Below, piece by piece: positions 1-10,712 of a stretch of DNA of 64,000 nt (position 1 is the stretch's first letter; every line of letters begins with the position of its first letter). Source of the stretch: Henricia sp. BOLD:AAB3569 (lineage: Eukaryota; Echinodermata; Asteroidea; Spinulosida; Echinasteridae); the NCBI GenBank assembly GCA_037783545.1, contig JBBELK010000010.1, positions 186,001-250,000 on the forward strand, in the 5' to 3' direction. The translations under genes were made by a program, and so were the position numbers. Under the pieces are notes generated by a model. It saw only the letters and a list, made by a program, of their open reading frames with translations, was not told the DNA's origin and searched no databases.

Positions 1-312
1 GCAACGTCACGCACGGTGTTGCCTGTGCGTTCGCTGCTAGTGCTATAGGCCGACCGGCTCCGGCGTGGCAGAACACGCAGCAGACAGTGTGAGCATCGAG
101 AACGCGTTAAAAAATGCGAATCAAAATTCGCTTTCTTTTCGGGAAATGCAACATTTGCGACGGAAGTGTCAGTGGGAAGTATATCTTAGAATTGAATAAG
201 CTATCGATTCCAATATATAAATTCACCCAAATCCGTGTTCAATGTATAGGAAAAAAATACTTTAACTTTTTGTTTGTTTTTGCCTAGGCTTTCCTAGGAA
301 ACCAATCAGCGA
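1..312. other. Unrecognised sequence
   Basis: I see no convincing coding or RNA feature here. Short open frames are present on both strands but lack codon or motif support. Confidence 0.5.
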
Positions 313-405
313 GTGACCCAAATACAGCATCGCGTCGGAATGCAGCGCGCGACCAAAATACAGCGCGTCGGATGCAGCGCGTGACCCAAATACACCGCGT
401 GCACG
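313..405. repeat. Short degenerate GC-rich minisatellite
   Basis: About three imperfect units of 32-36 bp each begin GACC(C/A)AAATACA and contain GCGTCGGA(A)TGCAGCGCG. The overlapping minus-strand reading frames here are repeat artefacts, not genes. Confidence 0.6.
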
Positions 406-524
406 CGCTTCGAAATAGTTTGAAAAATAGAAGGCGGCTTACAATCATCGAACATGACCGTTTTATCGTTGCTAATATTTTCAGTGGCATAATTTTTTTG
501 GCAAATGTTTGCGAATATATTTAC

Positions 525-624
525 AAACATGTTTGCAAAGGCGTATCATTTGCTAAAGTATTAATTAAAAATTCTCCATAAATTTTGAACACTAGAAGTT
601 CATTTTATTTCAAAATTTATGTGA
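525..624 (+). repeat. 100-bp direct repeat, left copy
   Basis: This block recurs at 1264-1363 in the same orientation with one clear substitution in 100 bp. The two copies bracket the inverted SINE pair, so the roughly 640 bp between them lies between long direct repeats. Confidence 0.85.
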
Positions 625-671
625 CTGAACTTTAGCTTTAGTTTGTGGTGTCGGCGACGAAATGTTTGATA

Positions 672-836
672 ATTAGGGTTTGTTTTGCCCTTACCCGATG
701 TAATTAGTAACACTGTATACTCGGTGCTTTCCCCCGAGACACTATGAAAACTTCATAGCATGCTCGGGTGGGACTCGAACCCACGACCTCCTGCAAACAA
801 GGCAGATGTCTTAACCACTCCTCCACCTAGCTAGCC
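672..836 (-). mobile_element. tRNA-derived SINE, minus orientation (head-to-head pair)
   Basis: The minus strand has a tRNA-like head (about 763-836) with an A-box-like stretch, a B box GGTTCGAGTCC, and an anticodon arm with a TGT (Thr-like) loop. Two mismatches in the acceptor stem argue against a functional tRNA. A shared body follows (CACTATGAAAACTTC, then TTGCCCTTACCCGATG). The same body and head lie in the opposite orientation at 890-1057, so the two copies form a large interrupted palindrome. Confidence 0.75.
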
Positions 837-889
837 TGTGTCGAACGGCAATGCCCATTACGAAATAACTTGAACCGGCCGTTCAACAC

Positions 890-1057
890 CAGCTAGCTCG
901 GTGGTCGAGTGGTTGAGACATCTGCTTTGTTTGCAGAAGGTCGTGGGTTCGAGTCCCACCCAAGCACGCTATGAAGTTTTCATAGTGTCTCTGGGGAAAC
1001 CACTGAGTATACAGTATTACTAATTACGTCGGGTAAGGGCAAAACAAACCCTAATTA
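890..1057 (+). mobile_element. tRNA-derived SINE, plus orientation (head-to-head pair)
   Basis: The head at about 893-966 has an A-box-like GGTCGAGTGGTTGAGAC and B box GGTTCGAGTCC. The body matches the minus-strand copy at 672-836, ending ...GGGTAAGGGCAAAACAAACC. The pol III boxes are recognisable but I consider this a SINE rather than a working tRNA gene. A truncated relative lies at 11778-11905. Confidence 0.75.
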
Positions 1058-1263
1058 ACATTCAATTTCCCCAATGCAAGCTTAATAAATTCCTGAAATG
1101 TTTGATATCGTTCGTTATAAACTTTTCAATTAGACTTGTTGACTTCTACCCTTTCATTGCTGAAATGTGAACTAAATTGTTAGTAGTATCTGAAAGTTAA
1201 GCCAGTTTTTTTCCAATGCTTCGGCTGACCAGTGAGCCTTTATTTCAGATCGAAACCAAGTGG

Positions 1264-1363
1264 AAACATGTTTGCAAAGGCGTATCATTTGCTAAAGTAT
1301 TAATGAAAAATTCTCCATAAATTTTGAACACTAGAAGTTCATTTTATTTCAAAATTTATGTGA
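1264..1363 (+). repeat. 100-bp direct repeat, right copy
   Basis: Second copy of 525-624, in direct orientation and almost identical. It shows that a local duplication or recombination event spans the SINE pair. Confidence 0.85.
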
Positions 1364-1933
1364 AACACTATATGCATTATCTACCTACCTCTTTGGCTGC
1401 ATTTTCGTCAGACTACACAAGAAAAAAACTGTGTTCAACTTTGCGGTACGCGTTGCGTGTGTACGTGTCGATCGTAGCTGCACTGTAAATAGTGGACGTG
1501 GACCCCTCGCTACGTCTACGCGGGTCGAATGTGACCAAGGCCTTACCGATCCTTATATTTTCGCAATTAGCGATAGGATCGGGAACCAATCTACGGACAG
1601 GTGTGATCAGAATCTGAAAGCTCTCCGTAGATGACCTTTCACAGTGCATGCGGTGCATGCAGTGCATGCAGTACATGCATGACATAACTTAACACTGTAC
1701 TGTGGCGAAAACCCCCCTTCGTCCCGGGCTATCCCGGTACTGCTTGAGCGAGCGGCAGTCCTGCAGCAACTTATGGGGTGGTCCGTTTGGTGACCGTATA
1801 TCGCCTCGGGTGACACAATTTCTAAGCCTCCCTAGACTAGGTTTTTACTCAAATGACAGACGAGCCAATGAAACACTCACGACACATGTGATCCCTTCCG
1901 GAGCTATCAGTTTTTATTGTGGGATGATCAATG
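1364..1933. other. Unrecognised sequence with a TGCATG microsatellite
   Basis: A short alternating GTGCATGCA stretch lies at about 1643-1682. The remainder shows no supported gene. Open frames here overlap on both strands without motif support. Confidence 0.45.
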
Positions 1934-2215
1934 TTCCTTAAGTATATAGCTGCTTTGTACAAGAATATCACACAGGTTAATTAGAGGAGAAGATTATAAC
2001 ACTATAGTCTCTTGAGGGATCCAATTCCTTAAACAATGGACATAATCGTTCCTTGAGGCAGATTGACTACAGGGAGTTCCTTAAGTCACTTCCTTAAGTA
2101 AGTTCCTTGGATCAGGTTATCTAGCGATTCCCTTAAGTAATTCCTTACACACTTAAGTAGCCAAGTCAATCCTTCATATCAGTTTAATAGGCATAATGGA
2201 TATCTCAAGGGAGGT
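1934..2215. repeat. Interspersed TTCCTTAAG-like short repeats
   Basis: About nine variants of TTCCTTAAG / TTCCTTGAG / CCCTTAAG occur irregularly in 280 bp. The spacing is not a clean tandem period, so this may be decayed subterminal repeat sequence of an unidentified element. Confidence 0.45.
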
Positions 2216-2759
2216 CGTAGATTTCCTTATAGCGAGCTTGCTAACGAAACAATACAATGAATTTATAAGCTATCAGGAAGAGTATGGGTGACGTTTACAA
2301 CACATATTTTCGCTCTCAGTGCCTGTTTCAAAACTGTAGGCCCCAACACTAGCTCGGCCTACCTGACTTTCCGGTCCGCCACTGCGAGTTGTTTCTACAC
2401 GGGCACGGCTGTCGCGACGCTCCGTCGGTAATACAGACGGCCCAGCCACCTCGTAAAAAAAAGGAAACAAAATTCATGCTCAATTATCTCTACTTTGATG
2501 AATCTCGATAAAAGTCACAGAATAGTGTGAAACTAACAACTCACATTAGAACTTGAAGAAGGATGAAAAAAAGTGCTATATGCAGCAACATGCAGCAACA
2601 TGGTTTTGTTGCTTTGATCATTTAATATGGCGTATGTCTTGACGCACGTGTTTTGTTCCCTCTTAAACCTCACCAGAACAGGAATTATTTTGGCGCAGGA
2701 CTTCCCGGCAACGCGTGTTGAACCCAACACTTTGGAGCAGGCCTCGTAATTTGGGGCTA
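2216..2759. other. Unrecognised sequence upstream of the gag remnant
   Basis: I found no supported gene. The stretch lies downstream of the minus-strand gag, where pol would be expected, but I detect no protease or reverse transcriptase motif. Confidence 0.4.
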
Positions 2760-4120
2760 AGAAGTGTTAGTAGGTTCAGGGTTCTATTCCTGTAACCTGC
2801 CTGCAGACTCGCTGTGCTGCTCGTAGTGGAGAACCGTTATATGCCGCTGACTGCCGCATGAGTCGCATTTCACATCGGCCTTGCATTCACGAGATGCGTG
2901 CTGTGGCGAGCAGCATCTGAAGCAAAGGTGGTGCTCCCTGAGTATGGCCTTCTTTTGGGGTGGACTCTGGGAGAGAAATGCCCTGCACTTCAAGATTGAG
3001 TGCTTTTTCTTGTGGATGGGGCAGTGCTCTCCAGCCTTCGGTTGACTGACGGTCTTGACGTCTGTTGCTCTGACACTAATAGCTCTCTTAGTCACGTCAC
3101 GTTGCTTCGCGTAATAGGGCATCGTGAAGCTCGGGTCATTGCGCACCTTGGCATTGTATCGCACAAACTCGCTAAACACTTTGAATGGTGGAAAGGTCAC
3201 TTTGTGCTTCTCCTTGTACCGAGAACCCTCCATTAACCATTTCTCTTGAAGGTTGTATGGCAACTTCTGCACCAAAGGGCGTAATCCTCTTCCAGATTCC
3301 AGATGCAACAACCCTGGGCAGTTGCCAGCCTCTTTCACGTACTCAATCTCCATGAGCAAGTGTCCGTACTGTAGGAGTTTGTCGTTGTCTCGTGTCGAAA
3401 GTTTTGGAAAATCTTCAATGCGCTGTTGAAGGTCTTGCTCTATGGCCTCTAGAGCACCATACTTTCTGTCGAGATCCCATATTCTACGCCGACCTACGTC
3501 TGGCCTGTCTACATGAATGGCATGGATGGGTTAAACTAGCTGGTAAGACTCCTTGCCCAGCCACTTGATGATCAAGTTTATCTCCTGGGAAGGCTTCCAT
3601 CTCAGCTCTGTGGTAGCTTGTTGAAAGGAAGTTTTCCAAGACCTTTAACTACCTGCATGACCATTAAACTTTCTCAGACCACTGGTAACTAACTCTTATT
3701 TTAATAACATGTTACTAACTTCAGAGATTACATGTATTGTGTCTAGAGGCTGTGATAAGGCAGTAGGAACACCAGGGGATGGAGAGGAAGTAGGGGCAGT
3801 AGGGGAAATAGGGGCAGCTGGGGCTGTAGGAACATTATTAACCTGAGACTGCACTTGACAATTTACAGTGTCACTTGCATTACAAGATGACAAATACTGC
3901 TCTACACGTTCCTTGTAATCTTCCCCAGAAAGACTCAATTCAGCACTTTTCACGGAGACCCCGCCTACTTCTTCTCCTCCCTCGAGGACTGTTGCCTTAA
4001 CTTCAGCCATAGCAGCATCCCTCTCTGCGCCGCGAACAAAGAGTGCAGTTTCATGTGTCGTGTTCCGTTGTCTTAGCTCGGCTTCCTTGCGAGCAAACTG
4101 CAACCTCACTTTGACCCCTG
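2760..4120 (-). pseudogene. BEL/Pao-type retrotransposon gag remnant
   Basis: Two minus-strand frames form one decayed gag. The upstream frame (3696-4109) encodes an acidic/basic helical segment with an EGGEE stretch and a Pro/Thr-rich tail. The downstream frame (2784-3359) encodes the nucleic-acid-binding part: CPIHKKKHSILKC at residues 113-125, a CCHC knuckle at 146-159 (CFRCC...H...C) and a CX2CX4HX4H knuckle at 165-178. This paired-knuckle layout is typical of BEL/Pao gag. The frame stays open upstream of 3359 as far as an in-frame stop near 3533, and the junction region 3534-3695 is disrupted. Protease, reverse transcriptase and integrase are absent, and I see no matching LTR pair. It is a non-functional fragment. 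Confidence is high for the knuckle region and moderate for the outer limits. Confidence 0.8.
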
Positions 4121-4217
4121 TGTAGTACGGCGCTCTGTGAGTGCCATCCTACTTGTTTAAAGACACAGGCTCGTCAGCAATGTGCGCGCGCAAAATTCGT
4201 GCCACGAAATACGCAGC
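4098..4217 (+). repeat. Left inverted arm with half of a TTAA MITE
   Basis: The stretch from TTTGACCC to the MITE arm matches, in inverted orientation, the stretch at about 10935-11051. It contains TTAA at 4157-4160 followed by the MITE end AGACACAGGCTCGTC, which is cut at about 4217. The inverted arms therefore bound the whole LINE block. Confidence 0.75.
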
Positions 4218-4253
4218 AAAAAGGTGTGCTAACTATGGTCCATGGAAATGACT

Positions 4254-4299
4254 CTACTGATCAGAAGTTAAATATTAATATTTAACTTCTGATCAGTAG
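4254..4299. repeat. Perfect spacer-less 46-bp palindrome
   Basis: Two 23-bp arms starting CTACTGATCAGAAGTT meet with no loop at ATT/AAT. The same palindrome occurs at 6552-6597 and 8851-8896 in the other units. No function is evident. Confidence 0.9.
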
Positions 4300-4609
4300 A
4301 TTAGGTGGATTTGATAACTTGGATACATTTTATGAAAACATTACATGGAGAAAAACTATCATAATACACTGACCATGCAGATAAGTAGGCTTGGGCGACT
4401 CAGCATTTTCGGAGTCGACTCTGTTTCCAAAAAAGCATCGCGATTCAATTGGGAATCGATTGCATTTTTCGCGGGAAAACAAAAACATACTGAGCGTATT
4501 TAATAGGTAGATAAGCGTGTTTAAATAAGGAGGTGTACATTGCGATATGTGCCGGCGACGACCTAAATATTGGCACCGATGGCACTAAATAACCGATGGC
4601 AATAAAACA

Positions 4610-5512
4610 TTGGATCACTGCTATTTGACAATTAAAGGTGCCTATCGATCCATTCCTCGTGCTGCCCTTGGGTTGTCTGACCACTCAATGATCTACCTTG
4701 TTCCTGCTTATAGGCAAAAGGTGAAAACTACTAAATCAAAACCACGTATTGTTAAGCAATGGACGGATGATGCAGTTGAAAAATTGCGTGGATGTTTTGA
4801 CTGTACAGAGTGGGGCGTGTTTAAGGATGCATCAATGAATATTCATGAGTACACAGAGACCGTATGTGATTATATTGCCTTTTGTGAGGAAACGTGTATT
4901 CCCAGGAAATCTGTTAAAAGTTATGGCAATAATCAGCCCTGGTTTAATGCTGACACACGACAAAAGTTACATGAAAAACAGGATGCATTTCACAGTGGTG
5001 ACCAGGGACGGTATAGGAAGGCCAAGTATGACCTGCGGAAGTCGATTAAGAAAGCAAGAGCAAACTATCGGCAGCGACTGGAGGATGACATATCTACAAA
5101 CAACCCCAGAGTTGTATGGCAGGGCTTACAGCGTATGACCAATTTCAAGCTGCGTCCCAAGACGGCAGATTCTGATGATGCCACTTTGCCAGATACTTTA
5201 AATGAATTTTTTGCCCGGTTTGACAGGAAACATGGCACTGTGCCTTCTGAAGTGACATTTTATAACAATTGTGCACCATTCTATATTCACGATTTTGATG
5301 TCAGGTCTGTTTTTAAGCATTTGAATAGCCGGAAGGCTGCTGGACCGGATGGTATTTTGCCTTGTTTGTTGAAACTGTGTGCCGACGAACTTGCCAGTGT
5401 TTTTTCAGATATTTTAAAATATATCCCTTGTTCAGTGCAAGGTACCAACATGTTTTTAAAAATCTGTCATTATACCAGTACCAAAGAAGGCGAAAGTATC
5501 ATGTTTAAATGA
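4610..5512 (+). pseudogene. LINE ORF2 fragment: endonuclease C-terminus and linker
   Basis: The frame encodes the end of an exonuclease/endonuclease/phosphatase-type domain (LGLSDHSMI near residues 20-28) and then the basic linker that precedes the reverse transcriptase, ending around RKAAGPDGILP (about residues 242-252), an early RT block. The start at 4610 is only the first in-frame start codon; the element is truncated at its 5' end. The natural frame is lost near 5415-5430, and the correct continuing frame also carries a TAA at the phenylalanine-rich stretch before the next block. Units 2 and 3 carry the same lesions. Product would be an inactive fragment. Confidence 0.8.
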
Positions 5513-5540
5513 CTTCAGACCAATCGCCCTGACAAGTGTT

Positions 5541-6530
5541 GTGATGAAGTCATTTGAGCGATTGGTCTTACGTTTTCTAAAAACTTTGATAGATCCATTG
5601 CTTGATGTGTATCAATTTGCCTACCGGCAGAAACGTTCTGTTGAAGATGCTGTATCTCTTGGTGTTTTCCATGCGCTACAGCATCTTGAACAGCCTAACA
5701 CATATGTCAGAATTCTTTTTGTTGATTATAGCTCTGCGTTTAACACTATTGTTCCAACTAGGCTGTTTGACAAATTATTGAAAATTGGCTTCCCAGAGTC
5801 TATCTGTTGGTGGGTTTTTGACTTTTTGTTAGACCGCCCTCAGGTGGTGAGGATTGGTGATCGTATCTCTGCCTCCATCTCATTGTCAATTGGTACACCT
5901 CAGGGTTGTGTCATTTCCCCAGCCCTGTATTCATTATTTACGTATGACTGCACAACTAGTTATGACAGCATTAAGGTTATTAAGTTTGCCGACGATACAA
6001 CAGTTGTGGGATTGATCACAAATTCTGATGAAACACAGTACCGTGACCAAGTTAGTAAACTGGAGAAGTGGTGTGAGGAAAACAATCTGGACCTTAATGT
6101 TGATAAAACTAAGGAAATGGTGGTGGACTTTAGGGAAAAAAAGTCCCCTTTGTCCCAGCTTGTGATCAACAATCAAGCTGTTGATTATGTTGAACAATTT
6201 AAATTCTTAGGCTCCGTTATCTCTCACGATCTGAAATGGGCGGAGAATATGAATTGTATTATAAAGAAAGCACAACAGAGACTCTATTTTGTGAGACGTC
6301 TTAAAGCGTTTGGTGCGAGTAAGCAGACTATGGTGAACTTCTATAGAACAGTGATTGAGAGTGTGTTAACTTTTTCAGTCACTGTATGGTTTGGCAGTGC
6401 CTCTGCAAAGGATAAAGTCAGACTTAATCGTGTGGTCAGAACCGCGTCTAGAATCATAAATGCAGATTTGCCTTCACTTGAGAGCGTGTATGAGAAGTGC
6501 CACGAAATACGCAGCAAAAAGGTGTGCTAA
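5541..6530 (+). pseudogene. LINE reverse transcriptase core, unit 1
   Basis: The frame encodes reverse transcriptase blocks in order: FVDYSSAF (residues 60-67), GTPQGCVISP (118-127) and the catalytic FADD (149-152). The thumb region continues to VYEKC. This arrangement and wording fit CR1/L2/Rex1-like LINEs, which copy their RNA at a nicked target. The coding region stops abruptly at the tandem junction (6497), where eight codons are read from MITE sequence before a stop. The last ~75 residues found in unit 3 are missing. It is out of frame with the preceding linker fragment. Confidence 0.85.
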
Positions 6531-8795
6531 CTATGGTCCATGAAAATGACTCTACTGATCAGAAGTTAAATATTAATATTTAACTTCTGATCAGTAGATT
6601 AGGTGGATTTGATAACTTGGATACATTTTATGAAAACATTACATGGAGAAAAACTATCATAATACACTGACCATGCAGATAAGTAGGCTTGGGCGACTCC
6701 AGCATTTTCGGAGTCGACTCTGTTTCCAAAAAAGCATCGCGATTCAATTGGGAATCGATTGCATTTTTCGCGGGAAAACAAAAACATACTGAGCGTATTT
6801 AATAGGTAGATAAGCCTGTTTAAATAAGGAGGTGTACATTCCGATATGTGCCGGCGACGACCTAAATATTGGCACCGATGGCACTGAATAACCGATGGCA
6901 ATAAGACATTGGATCACTGCTATTTGACAATTAAAGGTGCCTATCGATCCATTCCTCGTGCTGCCCTTGGGTTGTCTGACCACTCAATGATCTACCTTGT
7001 TCCTGCTTATAGGCAAAAGGTGAAAACTACTAAATCAAAACCACGTATTGTTAAGCAATGGACGGATGATGCAGTTAAAAAATTGCGTGGATGTTTTGAC
7101 TGTACAGAGTGGGGCGTGTTTAAGGATGCATCAATGAATATTCATGAGTACACAGAGACCGTATGTGATTATATTGCCTTTTGTGAGGAAACGTGTATTC
7201 CCAGGAAATCTGTTAAAAGTTATGGCAATAATCAGCCCTGGTTTAATGCTGACACACGACAAAAGTTACATGAAAAACAGGATGCCTTTCACAGTGGTGA
7301 CCAGGGACGGTATAGGAAGGCCAAGTATGACCTGCGGAAGTCGATTAAGAAAGCAAGAGCAAACTATCGGCAGCGACTGGAGGATGACATATCTACAAAC
7401 AACCCCAGAGTTGTATGGCAGGGCTTACAGCGTATGACCAATTTCAAGCTGCGTCCCAAGACGGCAGATTCTGATGATGCCACTTTGCCAGATACTTTAA
7501 ATGAATTTTTTGCCCGGTTTGACAGGAAACATGGCACTGTGCCTTCTGAAGTGACATTTTATAACAATTGTGCACCATTCTATATTCACGATTTTGATGT
7601 CAGGTCTGTTTTTAAGCATTTGAATAGCCGGAAGGCTGCTGGACCGGATGGTATTTTGCCTTGTTTGTTGAAACTGTGTGCCGACGAACTTGCCAGTGTT
7701 TTTTCAGATATTTTAAAATATATCCCTTGTTCAGTGCAAGGTACCAACATGTTTTTAAAAATCTGTCATTATACCAGTACCAAAGAAGGCGAAAGTATCA
7801 TGTTTAAATGACTTCAGACCAATCGCCCTGACAAGTGTTGTGATGAAGTCATTTGAGCGATTGGTCTTACGTTTTCTAAAAACTTTGATAGATCCATTGC
7901 TTGATGTGTATCAATTTGCCTACCGGCAGAAACGTTCTGTTGAAGATGCTGTATCTCTTGGTGTTTTCCATGCGCTACAGCATCTTGAACAGCCTAACAC
8001 ATATGTCAGAATTCTTTTTGTTGATTATAGCTCTGCGTTTAACACTATTGTTCCAACTAGGCTGTTTGACAAATTATTGAAAATTGGCTTCCCAGAGTCT
8101 ATCTGTTGGTGGGTTTTTGACTTTTTGTTAGACCGCCCTCAGGTGGTGAGGATTGGTGATCGTATCTCTGCCTCCATCTCATTGTCAATTGGTACACCTC
8201 AGGGTTGTGTCATTTCCCCAGCCCTGTATTCATTATTTACGTATGACTGCACAACTAGTTATGACAGCATTAAGGTTATTAAGTTTGCCGACGATACAAC
8301 AGTTGTGGGATTGATCACAAATTCTGATGAAACACAGTACCGTGACCAAGTTAGTAAACTGGAGAAGTGGTGTGAGGAAAACAATCTGGACCTTAATGTT
8401 GATAAAACTAAGGAAATGGTGGTGGACTTTAGGGAAAAAAAGTCCCCTTTGTCCCAGCTTGTGATCAACAATCAAGCTGTTGATTATGTTGAACAATTTA
8501 AATTCTTAGGCTCCGTTATCTCTCACGATCTGAAATGGGCGGAGAATATGAATTGTATTATAAAGAAAGCACAACAGAGACTCTATTTTGTGAGACGTCT
8601 TAAAGCGTTTGGTGCGAGTAAGCAGACTATGGTGAACTTCTATAGAACAGTGATTGAGAGTGTGTTAACTTTTTCAGTCACTGTATGGTTTGGCAGTGCC
8701 TCTGCAAAGGATAAAGTCAGACTTAATCGTGTGGTCAGAACCGCGTCTAGAATCATAAATGCAGATTTGCCTTCACTTGAGAGCGTGTATGAGAA
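6497..8795 (+). mobile_element. LINE tandem unit 2
   Basis: This 2299-bp unit is nearly identical to unit 1. The junctions at 6497 and 8796 read GAGAAGTGCCACGAAAT. At the right junction the intact LINE (unit 3) continues GTGCTTGCTTCG, and at the left the MITE reads TTCGTGCCACG. GTGC is therefore a 4-bp microhomology shared by both duplication endpoints. Confidence 0.85.
6909..7811 (+). pseudogene. LINE endonuclease C-terminus and linker, unit 2
   Basis: Almost identical to 4610-5512, with a Glu-to-Lys change near residue 57 as the only difference I noticed in the protein. It carries the same frameshift and premature stop as unit 1, which shows that these lesions predate the duplication. Confidence 0.8.
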
Positions 8796-8829
8796 GTGCC
8801 ACGAAATACGCAGCAAAAAGGTGTGCTAA
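7840..8829 (+). pseudogene. LINE reverse transcriptase core, unit 2
   Basis: Its translation is identical to 5541-6530, including FVDYSSAF and FADD and the artificial C-terminus at the tandem junction. There are no new lesions, so the duplication is recent relative to the original decay, or the copies have been homogenised. Confidence 0.85.
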
Positions 8830-10312
8830 CTATGGTCCATGAAAATGACTCTACTGATCAGAAGTTAAATATTAATATTTAACTTCTGATCAGTAGATTA
8901 GGTGGATTTGATAACTTGGATACATTTTATGAAAACATTACATGGAGAAAAACTATCATAATACACTGACCATGCAGATAAGTAGGCTTGGGCGACTCCA
9001 GCATTTTCGGAGTCGACTCTGTTTCCAAAAAAGCATCGCGATTCAATTGTTACATGAAAAACAGGATGCCTTTCACAGTGGTGACCAGGGACAGTATAGA
9101 AAGGCCAAGTATGACCTGCGGAAGTCGATTAAGAAAGCAAGAGCAAACTATCGTCAGCGACTGGGGGATGACATATCTACAAACAACCCCAGAGTTGTAT
9201 GGCAGGGCTTACAGCGTATGACCAATTTCAAGCTGCGTCCCAAGACGGCAGATTCTGATGATGCCACTTTGCCAGATACTTTAAATGAATTTTTTGCCCG
9301 GTTTGACAGGAAACATGGCACTGTGCCTTCTGAAGTGACATTTTATAACAATTGTGCACCATTCTATATTCACGATTTTGATGTCAGGTCTGTTTTTAAG
9401 CATTTGAATAGCCGGAAGGCTGCTGGACCGGATGGTATTTTGCCTTGTTTGTTGAAACTGTGTGCCGACGAACTTGCCAGTGTTTTTTCAGATATTTTTA
9501 AATATATCCCTTGTTCAGTGCAAGGTACCAACATGTTTTTAAAAATCTGTCATTATACCAGTACCAAAGAAGGCGAAAGTATCATGTTTAAATGACTTCA
9601 GACCAATCGCCCTGACAAGTGTTGTGATGAAGTCATTTGAGCGATTGGTCTTACGTTTTCTAAAAACTTTGATAGATCCATTGCTTGATGTGTATCAATT
9701 TGGGTTGTGTCATTTCCCCAGCCCTGTATTCATTATTTACGTATGACTGCACAACTAGTTATGACAGCATTAAGGTTATTAAGTTTGCCGACGATACAAC
9801 AATTGTGGGATTGATCACAAATTATGATGAAACACAGTACCGTGACCAAGTTAGTAAACTGGAGAAGTGGTGTGAGGAAAACAATCTGGACCTTAATGTT
9901 GATAAAACTAAGGAAATGGTGGTGGACTTTAGGGAAAAAAAGTCCCCTTTGTCCCAGCTTGTGATCAACAATCAAGCTGTTGATTATGTTGAACAATTTA
10001 AATTCTTAGGCACCGTTATCTCTCACGATCTGAAATGGGCGGAGAATATGAATTGTATTATAAAGAAAGCACAACAGAGACTCTATTTTGTGAGACGTCT
10101 TAAAGCGTTTGGTGCGAGTAAATAGACTATGGTGAACTTCTATAGAACAGTGATTGAGAGTGTGTTAACTTTTTCAGTCACTGTATGGTTTGGCAGTGCC
10201 TCTGCAAAGGATAAAGCCAGACTTAATCGTGTGGTCAGAACCGCGTCTAGAATCATAAATGCAGATTTGCCTTCACTTGAGAGCGTGTATGAGAAGTGCT
10301 TGCTTCGACGCG
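8796..10312 (+). mobile_element. LINE tandem unit 3, internally deleted
   Basis: The unit starts like units 1 and 2, then lacks about 515 bp (equivalent to 6751-7265) at about 9049 and about 284 bp (equivalent to 7919-8202) at about 9701. Both breakpoints have at most 1 bp of homology. Beyond 10299 it continues into the authentic LINE 3' end, so it is the parental right-hand unit of the duplication. Confidence 0.85.
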
Positions 10313-10530
10313 CCAAGCTCATTGCACAAGATTCAACACATCCAGCCAATTATCTTTTTACATTGCTCCCGTCAGGTCGTCGCTATCGCGCTCTGAAAAC
10401 AAAAACAACTCGTTTTACCAATAGTTTTTACCCGCAAGCGGTTAGAGTTCTATCTAAGCTGTACTTGTATATGCAACTAATTGTTTTATTGGCAAGGTCG
10501 GTAATTTTAAGAGTTGTTGCCTACAACTGA
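9050..10530 (+). pseudogene. LINE ORF2 remnant with true C-terminus, unit 3
   Basis: Three frames remain: linker to 9595, RT from about 9703 to a nonsense TAG at 10123-10125 (CAG in the other units), and the thumb/C-terminus 10129-10530. The 284-bp deletion removes FVDYSSAF, including the first catalytic aspartate, but FADD survives. Only this copy keeps the natural C-terminal region, recognisable by LLPSGRR followed by TKTTRFTNSFYP, which is typical of this LINE group. It cannot encode an active enzyme. Confidence 0.8.
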
Positions 10531-10712
10531 AATTGTTTTACTTGTATCATTATTGATTACATATATTGTTGATTTTTAGTATTGTGACTGTATTGGTGGT
10601 GGTTGTATTGGTGGTATTTTGTGTGTAAGCTGACCCAAGGAAAATTCCTATGTTCGTTTTCATGTGAACAAATGGCAATAAACTCTGAAACTGAAACTGA
10701 AACTAAACGCTT
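10531..10712 (+). mobile_element. LINE 3' UTR with AATAAA and (CTGAAA)n tail
   Basis: After the stop there is about 150 bp of 3' UTR, then CAATAAACTCTGAAACTGAAA and three to four GAAACT repeats. A short microsatellite tail instead of long poly(A) is usual for CR1/L2-like LINEs. This marks the natural 3' end of the element. Confidence 0.75.

Larger units (their letters stand above)
4199..6496 (+). mobile_element. LINE tandem unit 1 (CR1/L2/Rex1-type)
   Basis: This 2298-bp unit begins at GTGC of the truncated MITE arm and runs to the next GTGC junction. Unit 2 (6497-8795) differs at roughly ten positions, including one indel in the non-coding 5' part. The unit contains a perfect 46-bp palindrome (4254-4299), about 300 bp of unrecognised sequence, and the C-terminal endonuclease/reverse transcriptase region of a LINE that lacks its 5' endonuclease part and its true 3' end. 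The body belongs to a tandem duplication, not to an independent insertion. Confidence 0.85.

Noticed and set aside
763..966. Two tRNA(Thr)-like genes
   Set aside because: Acceptor-stem mismatches, long shared SINE bodies and inverted pairing mark them as SINE heads.
1607..1816. Frame encoding Cys-Thr-Ala repeats
   Set aside because: Produced by the TGCATGCAG microsatellite.
1690..2480. Possible LTR partner of the BEL/Pao gag
   Set aside because: I found no second copy near the gag and no clear TG...CA ends.
5934..10349. Minus-strand frames of 70-87 codons within the LINE units
   Set aside because: They are antisense shadows of the reverse transcriptase and repeat identically in each tandem unit.
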